A stretch of 16,696 nucleotides of DNA from JBCDBH01 sp039184055 (GTDB taxonomy: Bacteria > Acidobacteriota > Thermoanaerobaculia > Multivoradales > J023), in the NCBI GenBank assembly GCA_039184055.1, contig JBCDBH010000098.1, forward strand, positions 1 through 16,696, read 5' to 3'. Of this stretch, positions 6,164 through 14,112 are shown one piece after another (the stretch's first letter is position 1; the number at the start of each line of letters is the position of its first letter). The notes under the pieces were generated by a model. It had not been told where the DNA came from. It worked only from the letters and a program-made list of their open reading frames with translations, and did not search any database. The position numbers were made by a program, and so were the translations under genes.

Positions 6164-6376
6164 GTCGAGGCAGGGAAGGTCGAGACCGGCGACGCACATC
6201 GAGCGAGAAGCTGTCGAGCAGAAGAACAAGCAGGATGTTCAGTCCAGCAACACATGTGGATGGTCGAGTGTTCTAGATGACCGATCGTGGACGTGGCGGA
6301 GGCGAGATCCGTCACAGGAGATTCGAAGGTCCGCGAATCGGCGAAGAGTTGAGTTTGGCCAATAGGAGAGGGTTCG

Positions 6377-9289
<2,913 letters not shown>

Positions 9290-9303
9290 AACAACTTTGA
9301 ATG

Positions 9304-9329
9304 GGACGCCCGGTATGGGTCGGGCGTCC
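9304..9329 (+). promoter_or_regulatory. Intercistronic hairpin between nrdA and nrdB
   Basis: GGACGCCCG (9304-9312) and CGGGCGTCC (9321-9329) form a perfect 9-bp GC-rich stem with an 8-base loop. No T-run follows and nrdB begins 25 bases later, so it is more likely an mRNA stability or processing element, or partial attenuator, than a full terminator. Confidence 0.6.
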
Positions 9330-9354
9330 TGATTTCGCATACCAGGAGCCAACC

Positions 9355-10350
9355 GTGTCGATCATCAACAACTCTAAGACCGATCCCAACAAGATCCTCC
9401 CGATGCGCTACATGTGGGCGCGTGAGCATTACAAGAACGGTGTCGCCAACAATTGGACACCCGAAGAAATCAGCATGCAGAAGGACGTCGAGCAGTGGAA
9501 GAGCGACAAGGTGCTCTCCGATACCGAGCGTCGTCTCATCCTGTGGAATCTCGGTTTCTTCTCGACCGCCGAATCGCTCACCGCCAACAACATCGTGCTC
9601 GCCGTCTACCAGCACGTCACCAATCCCGAGTCACGGCAATACCTGCTCCGTCAGGCCTACGAAGAAGCGGTTCACACCGACACCTTCATCTACTGCTGTG
9701 ACACCCTCGGTCTCGATCCCGACGAGATCTTCCGGATGTACGAGACCATCCCGTCGATCAAAGAAAAGGACGACTTCGTCGTCGACCTCACGCGGACCGT
9801 GTTCGACCCCGGTTTCACCACCGAGGGCACCGAGAACATCCAGCGCTTCGTCCGTGACCTGATCGGCTTCTACGTCATCATGGAAGGCATCTTCTTCTAC
9901 GCCGGCTTCGCCATGATGCTCGCCCTGCGTCGCCAAAACAAAATGGTCGGCATCGGCGAGCAATTCGAATACATCATGCGCGACGAGTCGATCCACCTCG
10001 CCTTCGGCTGCGACCTGATCAACACGATCAAACAAGAGTTCCCCGAGATCTGGACGCACGAATTCAAGACCGAAATCGAGCACCTCATCGACCGCGCCGT
10101 CGAGCTCGAACAGCGCTACGCCTACGACGCCTGTCCCCAGGGTCTGCTCGGTATCAACGCCGATCAATTCGCCCAATACGTCGAATACATCGCCGACCGC
10201 CGTCTCGAGCGTCTCGGCTTGCCCAAGCGCTTCTTCAAAGAGAACCCCTTCCCCTGGATGAGCCAATCCACCGATCTCGCCAAGGAAAAGAACTTCTTCG
10301 AGACCCGCGTGACCGAGTACCAGCTCGGGGCGTCGTTGGAGTGGGATTGA
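9355..10350 (+). CDS. nrdB: Class Ic-like ribonucleoside-diphosphate reductase, small (R2) subunit
   Basis: A 331-aa protein that holds the dimetal cofactor starting catalysis in NrdA. GTG 9355 is chosen because AGGAG (9344-9348) lies 6 bases upstream; the longer open frame from 9301 overlaps the intercistronic hairpin. Metal ligands read as E73 (FFSTAESL), E104 and H107 (EEAVH), E177 (IMEGIFFY), and E211 and H214 (RDESIH). The residue four after H107, the radical Tyr in class Ia, is Phe111 (EAVHTDTF). This is the class Ic mark, as in Chlamydia trachomatis, where a Mn(IV)/Fe(III) centre replaces the tyrosyl radical. The C-terminus NFFETRVTEYQLGASLEW matches that group and supplies the transfer Tyr. 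Cofactor identity is inferred from family knowledge. Confidence 0.95.
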   Translation: MSIINNSKTDPNKILPMRYMWAREHYKNGVANNWTPEEISMQKDVEQWKSDKVLSDTERRLILWNLGFFSTAESLTANNIVLAVYQHVTNPESRQYLLRQAYEEAVHTDTFIYCCDTLGLDPDEIFRMYETIPSIKEKDDFVVDLTRTVFDPGFTTEGTENIQRFVRDLIGFYVIMEGIFFYAGFAMMLALRRQNKMVGIGEQFEYIMRDESIHLAFGCDLINTIKQEFPEIWTHEFKTEIEHLIDRAVELEQRYAYDACPQGLLGINADQFAQYVEYIADRRLERLGLPKRFFKENPFPWMSQSTDLAKEKNFFETRVTEYQLGASLEWD

Positions 10351-10358
10351 TGGTATCG

Positions 10359-10384
10359 AGCCGGCTAGCGTGAGCTAGCCGGCT
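10359..10384 (+). terminator. Hairpin terminator of the nrdAB operon
   Basis: AGCCGGCTAGC (10359-10369) and GCTAGCCGGCT (10374-10384) form a perfect 11-bp stem with a GTGA tetraloop, 8 bases after the nrdB stop. Only a short TT follows, so it may act as a U-poor terminator or as a 3' end stabiliser. Confidence 0.7.
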
Positions 10385-10460
10385 TCAAGCACTCAGTTGT
10401 CGAGTCTAGACGGGTCAGATCGCGAAGGGTAAAGGTCACCGGGCGACTCGCCAACGACCT

Positions 10461-10691
10461 ATGCTTTGTCATGTGTCTGGGCTGAATCAACGAATCACAG
10501 ATCGAGGTCGGATCGTCCGCTTGGAGCTCGAGGGAGACGAGGCGTTGATCCGTCGCGATGGCGATCGATTGATTATCGAGCCGATCCGGAAACAGGGGCT
10601 TCGGGCGACACTGGCGAGTCTACCGCCGATCGACGTTGATTTTCCTGATGTCGATGAGGGTTTGTCGCCACTCGACGACATTGAGATTTGA
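10461..10691 (+). CDS. VapB/AbrB-type antitoxin, probably degenerate
   Basis: A 76-aa frame. Residues 19-45 read RIVRLELEGDEALIRRDGDR and LIIEPI, the second half of a SpoVT/AbrB (VapB/MazE) DNA-binding fold. The C-terminal tail PPIDVDFPDVDEGLSPLDDIEI is typical of antitoxins that bind a VapC/PIN toxin. The usual N-terminal GRSQAVRLPxEFR is not intact; only GR.IVRL..EL remains, as if a few codons were lost. ATG 10461 has no ribosome binding site. No toxin gene follows; the next DNA holds a scrap of a nucleotidyltransferase gene on the other strand. It is best read as an orphan or decaying antitoxin that may no longer bind its operator. Confidence 0.5.
   Translation: MLCHVSGLNQRITDRGRIVRLELEGDEALIRRDGDRLIIEPIRKQGLRATLASLPPIDVDFPDVDEGLSPLDDIEI
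10536..10561 (+). repeat. 26-bp direct repeat, copy 1 (VapB-like coding)
   Basis: These 26 bases are identical to 13415-13440. They encode DEALIRRDG of a VapB-like antitoxin in both places, in the same orientation. Confidence 0.85.
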
Positions 10692-10736
10692 TGGATTCGA
10701 GAGCCGATGCGGCTCGGGGACTATCTCTGCTGGATA

Positions 10737-10800
10737 CGCGCTGAGTGCCCGTATGGACGAGCCGAAGAGACCTGCCCAGGCGCCCCCTTGGTCTTGTAAG
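10737..10800 (-). pseudogene. Scrap of a MNT-type nucleotidyltransferase antitoxin gene
   Basis: Read on the minus strand this gives LQDQGGAWAGLFGSSIRALS, matching LREHGVAWAGLFGSAARGDM of the intact MNT gene at 13791-14087. Twenty bases (10759-10778) are identical to 13999-14018. The GSX10DXD catalytic Asp pair is missing, so only about 20 codons survive. Confidence 0.6.
10759..10778 (+). repeat. 20-bp direct repeat, copy 1 (MNT-like)
   Basis: GAGCCGAAGAGACCTGCCCA, identical to 13999-14018. Confidence 0.85.
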
Positions 10801-10840
10801 ACATGACCAAGGAAAAGGCATGTCAGTACGCGTGCTCGTA

Positions 10841-10992
10841 TCAATCGTCAAGCCTGTGGCGGATAAAGACGCCATCGCCGTCGTCGGGACGGTTTACGAG
10901 CCACTCATCGACCACGTGTTCGATCTCATTTTCGTCCAGTCCTGGATGTTGGCGGCGTAGGTTCTGGCGCTTTCATCGTTGACGGGTTTCAT
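10841..10992 (-). pseudogene. Frameshifted small gene of unknown family
   Basis: On the minus strand ATG 10992 gives MKPVNDESAR and then drifts into non-protein-like sequence with a stop. A second frame over the same DNA reads NLRRQHPGLDENEIEHVVDE followed by WLVNRPDDGDGVFIRHRLDD, ending at TGA 10841-10843. The second part looks strongly coding: acidic amphipathic helix, then a compact basic/acidic tail. A one-base change near 10960 could join the two into about 50 residues. It sits in toxin-antitoxin debris and could be a former antitoxin. No family is recognised. Confidence 0.45.
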
Positions 10993-11045
10993 GAGGTCAG
11001 TCTATTCGGTGGTTCCGTTGCTCGCTTTCAGCGAACCAAGCATGG

Positions 11046-11615
11046 TCACTCCACCAGATGAAACGGCCGTCGGACAGAGCTGCTGTAGGTCTCCGCTGCT
11101 TCCAATGCACGACGCGCTCGCTCGTGTGGAGTGAGATGTGCCGATGATGTGAGGGCGTGGAGCGCGCCGAGCGCGATCGGGGCTCCGTGGCCGATTGCGG
11201 CGTAGGGGGTTTCCAATCGGGCGACTTGGAAATCGGATTGGATCTCGAAGAGCTGACCGCTGACACCGACCAGGAAGGCCCCGCCGAGCTCTTGGCCTTC
11301 TTCGGTGACGTTCTGGTCGGTGAAGCGACCGATCTTGGCGAAGCCCTGCTCGGCGAAGGTATGGCGTACCGCTGTCACCACTTCTTTGACCATGAAGGGC
11401 TCGAGCTCGGCTTCGTTCTCCGGGGGGTGGGGAAGCTCGGTGTGGTACCTGAGAATCTGCCCCATGCGAAACGATGTCGTGAAGCCGACCTGATAGGGAC
11501 CCTGTCGGAAGACTTTCTTGTCGGTGCGGATTTGTAGCCGGTGCCCCATGGTTCCGGCACTGTCGGCGCCCAGGACGACGCTCGCGCCATCGATCACTCC
11601 AACGATGCAGGTCAT
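11046..11615 (-). CDS. Proteasome-beta/HslV-like Ntn hydrolase
   Basis: A 189-aa protein. ATG 11615 is chosen because GAGGAGG lies just upstream (its bases fall in 11618-11630) and because it places Thr directly after Met. The protein begins M-TCIVGVIDGASVVLGADSAG. If Met is removed, Thr1 would be the nucleophile, with Asp17 (GAD) and Lys33 (RTDKK), the same positions as in HslV and proteasome beta subunits. AIGHGAPIALGALHAL matches the later conserved GSGxxxALGAL region. It is probably a self-compartmentalising threonine protease or related hydrolase in the cytoplasm. No ATPase partner (HslU, Mpa/ARC) is adjacent. It is divergent from the second TPR gene with 107 bp between starts, so the two may share control. 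The substrate is unknown. Confidence 0.8.
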   Translation of the reverse strand: MTCIVGVIDGASVVLGADSAGTMGHRLQIRTDKKVFRQGPYQVGFTTSFRMGQILRYHTELPHPPENEAELEPFMVKEVVTAVRHTFAEQGFAKIGRFTDQNVTEEGQELGGAFLVGVSGQLFEIQSDFQVARLETPYAAIGHGAPIALGALHALTSSAHLTPHERARRALEAAETYSSSVRRPFHLVE

Positions 11616-11643
11616 CTCGTACCTCCTCATCCCGAGGTTAGCC

Positions 11644-11701
11644 ACCCGATCGGGTCTCTGGGCGATTTGCCTGTAGACTCTGTTCTCAATTCGGCGAGAA
11701 C
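11644..11701. promoter_or_regulatory. Palindromes in the divergent Ntn hydrolase / TPR control region
   Basis: ACCCGATCGGGT (11644-11655) is a perfect 12-bp palindrome. GTTCTC (11682-11687) and GAGAAC (11696-11701) are inverted repeats 8 bp apart. Both lie in the 107-bp gap between the two divergent starts and could be operators. No clear -35/-10 pair was assigned. Confidence 0.3.
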
Positions 11702-11722
11702 GCACGAAGAGAGCGAGATATC

Positions 11723-13114
11723 TTGAGTCCTGGTCAAGAAAGAGATGCAAAAGGCTTGATTCGTTTCTTGGATCAGGAGATTCGAGGGCGTGGCCGAGGT
11801 GCGATCAGCGCCGTGGAACGTGCGGTCGGGAAAGGTGAGGGCTGGTGGCAGGGTAGGGTCCGCGCTGGCGATATCACCGTCGATCAGCTTCTCGGTATTC
11901 TCGACCACCTCGGGCTGGCTCCCTCGGCCTTCGTACGTCGTGCGCTCGCTGACAGTCGGACCCTGGAGCTCGATCGTCCGCTCGGTCCCGTACCCGAGAT
12001 CGTCGCCAAGGCATGGCGACGTATCCAGGATCCTGTCGACGTCGACGGAGTCGGCGCGACCTACCTCGAGACTCTCGACCGTCACCGCTATCGGCGCCCT
12101 GGCGAAGTCATCAAGATGGCCCATTGGGCCATCGACCACGTCGAGCCCGGGCTCTTACCTCGCCTTCTCGGCATCACCGGCTCTGCGTGGCGTATGCAAA
12201 TGGAGCTCGACAACGCGGCGCACGCCATTCACGCTGGTCTCGAGCTCGCGCACCAGCGTAGTGATACCGCGACGGTTGGCGATCTCCTACAGCGCTTGTC
12301 CTACGTTCTCACCGATCAGGGTGAGCAGGAGCGAGCCCTCGGCCTCGCTGAGCGCGCCGCGGCGATTCATCTGCGTAACAGAGATCGGGCGGCTTTCGGA
12401 CGTGCTTTGGTCGACCAAGGGATTTGGCTCCTCTATCTCGACCGGCCGCGGGAGTCGATCGCCGTGCTCGAGCATGCTCTGGGTGAGCTTGCGGAAGGGC
12501 CTTCGCGCAGTCGAATGGCTGCGCTGCATTGCTTAGGGCTGGCGCATCAGCGCTCCGGTAATCTCGGTGCGGCGTTGGAACACGCAATTGCCGCGCCGCG
12601 AGCCGTCGCGAGAATCGGGCGTTGGGATGAAGCGAAGCTTCTATGGCTTCGTGGCCGGATCTACCACGACCTCGAACGCTTCGATCAAGCCGTCGAGTGC
12701 TTCGAGGAGGTCGTGATGATTCTCCGCCAGATCCATCTCGGCGAGGCCGTGCTCGCGACGTGTGAGCTGCTTCGAGCGCAGCTATCTTTGGGAGAGGCTG
12801 AGAAGGCTTTCCAGGTCGCGATGTCCATGGTCGCCTTGGTCGAGCCGTTGCGAACGAACAAGGTACTGTCGAGCGCGATTCGTGAGCTCGTGGGAGCGGG
12901 CCGCGCGGGCATGACGCTCGCCCTCGTCAAGCAAATCGAAGCTCGAATCGAGGACGAGCGTCGCAGACGAGATGTCTGGCGATCACTCGGTGTGGAATCC
13001 GAGGACGACCCGATGCCTAGCCATGAGGCTCGATCGCCGGCCCCATCCTCGAAGGGCCCTCTCCCGGAGGGAACTCCAACTCGGCGGGATCTCGATTCTC
13101 TCCTTCCTCGGTGA
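11723..13114 (+). CDS. HTH + TPR-repeat protein, copy 2
   Basis: A 463-aa protein of the same layout as the 519-2087 protein. Residues 27-74 form the HTH-like part (GAISAVERAVGKGEGWWQGR, then ITVDQLLGILDHLGLAPSAF), aligning with the first copy. Residues about 150-400 are TPR-like helical pairs such as LGLAHQRSGNLGAALEHAIA and LRGRIYHDLERFDQAVECFE. The C-terminus (about 425-463) is Pro/Ser/Arg-rich and overlaps the convergent exported protein gene by 98 bp. The start is TTG 11723 with a weak purine-rich site upstream; a second in-frame TTG lies at 11756. Divergent Ntn hydrolase and convergent exported protein form a three-gene set. It is likely a cytoplasmic regulator; regulation of its neighbours is inferred. 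Confidence 0.75.
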   Translation: MSPGQERDAKGLIRFLDQEIRGRGRGAISAVERAVGKGEGWWQGRVRAGDITVDQLLGILDHLGLAPSAFVRRALADSRTLELDRPLGPVPEIVAKAWRRIQDPVDVDGVGATYLETLDRHRYRRPGEVIKMAHWAIDHVEPGLLPRLLGITGSAWRMQMELDNAAHAIHAGLELAHQRSDTATVGDLLQRLSYVLTDQGEQERALGLAERAAAIHLRNRDRAAFGRALVDQGIWLLYLDRPRESIAVLEHALGELAEGPSRSRMAALHCLGLAHQRSGNLGAALEHAIAAPRAVARIGRWDEAKLLWLRGRIYHDLERFDQAVECFEEVVMILRQIHLGEAVLATCELLRAQLSLGEAEKAFQVAMSMVALVEPLRTNKVLSSAIRELVGAGRAGMTLALVKQIEARIEDERRRRDVWRSLGVESEDDPMPSHEARSPAPSSKGPLPEGTPTRRDLDSLLPR

Positions 13115-13247
13115 ACGCATCGAGCCAGTTCCACGCCAGCTCGACGACGATCTCGACCACTCCAGCCTGCCGCTCCGACTCCGCCACTACCGGCGGTACG
13201 ATCATCAGTGCGAGAACGACCACCAGCCCCGGTACAACTCTACGCAT
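13017..13247 (-). CDS. Small exported protein overlapping the 3' end of TPR gene 2
   Basis: A 76-aa protein with ATG 13247 preceded by GGGAG about 7 bases upstream. Residues 1-22 form a signal peptide (MRR, then VVPGLVVVLALMIVPPVVA) with a likely cut after VVA. The mature part has ESERQ, an amphipathic Trp stretch (VELAWNWLDAF), an acidic linker (TEEGENRDPAELE), a Pro/Gly segment, and the end GPAIEPHG. It shares its plan and short motifs with the 85-aa protein at 237-494: ER near the mature start, Trp helix, acidic linker, and P-x-I-x-x-[DH]-G at the C-terminus. It overlaps the TPR gene by 98 bp on the opposite strand. The family is unknown; it is a possible peptide signal precursor or envelope peptide. 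Confidence 0.65.
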   Translation of the reverse strand: MRRVVPGLVVVLALMIVPPVVAESERQAGVVEIVVELAWNWLDAFTEEGENRDPAELEFPPGEGPSRMGPAIEPHG

Positions 13248-13270
13248 AGCGTCTCCCTCGGCGGGGAGTG

Positions 13271-13294
13271 GGCACGGGCGAGATTGCCCGCGCC
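13271..13294 (-). promoter_or_regulatory. Hairpin upstream of the second small exported protein
   Basis: On the minus strand GGCGCGGGC (13294-13286) pairs with GCCCGTGCC (13279-13271), 9 bp with one G-U, around a 6-base loop. It lies about 24 bases before the ATG, in the same place as the leader hairpin of the first exported protein. Confidence 0.4.
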
Positions 13295-13384
13295 GTTTCC
13301 GCCGTAGGGCTACGCTACTCCAGGGATCTCACTCAAGATCGGATGAGGTGTCCGGCATGGCTTCTTGACCGTGGGTCAAGCTCG

Positions 13385-13453
13385 AGCTGTTTGGGCGAAG
13401 AGTTCGCCGGAGACGACGAGGCGTTGATCCGTCGCGATGGAAGTTATTCGTAG
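13385..13453 (+). pseudogene. Fragment of a VapB-like antitoxin gene
   Basis: The plus frame reads CLGEEFAGDDEALIRRDGSYS and then stops at 13451-13453. LGEEFAGDDEALIRRDG corresponds to the RLPxEFRFEGDEALIRRDG core of VapB-type antitoxins. The N-terminal strand and the whole toxin-binding tail are missing. Its end overlaps the end of the convergent hepT remnant, so it was cut by a rearrangement there. Confidence 0.55.
13415..13440 (+). repeat. 26-bp direct repeat, copy 2 (VapB-like coding)
   Basis: Identical to 10536-10561, in direct orientation 2.9 kb away. Confidence 0.85.
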
Positions 13454-13801
13454 CGACGTTGCCGGTCTGATGAAAGCAGGCCGCTGACGGTTTCTTTCAG
13501 AGGCGGAAGGTCATCGACCGCCGTAAGCCATACCGTGTCGAGGTCGACTCCAAAGTACATGTGGATCAACTTGTCACGCATGCCGGCGATCTCTTTCCAC
13601 GGAACCTCTGGTCGGGTCCGGCGGGTTCCATCGCTCAGCTGCTTCACGGCTTCGCCGATGATCTCGGAGCTGCCGGATCACGGCGTCTTGGATCATCGGC
13701 GTCTGTTTGAAGATCGATTTGTCGACGGCAGCCAAATAGGTTTCGATTCTGTCGATGGCGTCGCGGATGTGCAGAAGATAGAACGAGTCGTCATGCTTCA
13801 T
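13444..13801 (-). pseudogene. hepT: HEPN (HepT-like, DUF86) toxin, frameshifted
   Basis: ATG 13801 gives MKHDDSFYLLHIRDAIDRIE through AVIRQL, then a one-base shift. In the next frame the protein continues EIIGEAVKQLSDGTRRTRPE to a stop at 13444. The shift lies at the GG of 13666-13667, where CTCCGAG replaces an expected CTCGAG on the coding strand. Rejoined, the product is 118 aa, normal for HepT. The RNase/toxin motif R-X4-H-X-Y (RDKLIHMY, 13555-13578) lies after the shift, so the product made from this DNA lacks it. The start overlaps the MNT stop by 11 bases, the usual mntA-hepT coupling. It is either a disarmed toxin or a sequencing error. Confidence 0.8.
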
Positions 13802-14087
13802 AGACGACTCTTAGATCGCTCAAGACTCGGTCTCGTAGGTACGGGCTCAATGCGGCCTTGGTAACCAGATCGACTTGCCTACCAAGCGTGGCGCTGAGTG
13901 CGTTTTCGAGGCCGATCACGGCGACCAGGCTTTTCGGTTGCGCGAAATCCACGAGTAGGTCGATGTCGCTCTCGTCGGTCATGTCGCCCCGTGCCGCGGA
14001 GCCGAAGAGACCTGCCCACGCCACGCCATGCTCTCGAAGCACGGCGTTGAGCTTGGACAGGTCGAAGGGAAAGGCGTCAGACGACAT
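13791..14087 (-). CDS. mntA: MNT-type nucleotidyltransferase antitoxin
   Basis: A 98-aa protein of the minimal nucleotidyltransferase family. G29-S30, ten residues, then D41-x-D43 form the exact GSX10DXD active site (LFGSAARGDMTDESDIDLLV). In characterised MntA/HepT pairs the antitoxin adds AMP groups to the Tyr of the toxin's RX4HXY motif, and that motif is present in the neighbouring hepT remnant. The C-terminus (LGRQVDLVTKAALSPYLRDR) is typical. ATG 14087 gives the family's normal length; the longer in-frame start at 14162 would run into the upstream gene. Its stop overlaps the hepT start by 11 bases. The antitoxin looks intact while the toxin is broken. Confidence 0.88.
   Translation of the reverse strand: MSSDAFPFDLSKLNAVLREHGVAWAGLFGSAARGDMTDESDIDLLVDFAQPKSLVAVIGLENALSATLGRQVDLVTKAALSPYLRDRVLSDLRVVYEA
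13999..14018 (+). repeat. 20-bp direct repeat, copy 2 (within mntA)
   Basis: Identical to 10759-10778; here it encodes AWAGLFGS of the MNT active-site loop on the minus strand. Confidence 0.85.
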
Positions 14088-14112
14088 GTCGCCTAGTCTA
14101 TCCGCCTCCTCC

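Larger units (their letters stand above)
5758..6376. other. 619-bp gene-free regulatory region between lipoprotein and nrdA
   Basis: I see no credible gene here on either strand. From left to right it holds a DnaA-box cluster (5790-5871), an inverted repeat CACAAGT (5853-5859)/ACTTGTG (5875-5881), a 7-7-7 inverted repeat (5901-5921), NrdR-like boxes (5940-5955 and 5972-5987) with a probable promoter, tandem repeats (6034-6085), a bulged hairpin (6120-6163) and the nrdA ribosome binding site. The region is less GC-rich than the genes around it. Confidence 0.7.

Noticed and set aside
5993..6376. Cobalamin riboswitch upstream of nrdA
   Set aside because: Only a loose GGGAAGG-like string is present; the B12 box and conserved core segments could not be found.
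9301..9354. Longer NrdB starting at ATG 9301
   Set aside because: It would translate the intercistronic hairpin and add 18 atypical residues. GTG 9355 has AGGAG at ideal spacing.
9631..10266. 211-codon minus-strand frame inside nrdB
   Set aside because: Antisense to conserved nrdB ligand motifs; no recognisable family.
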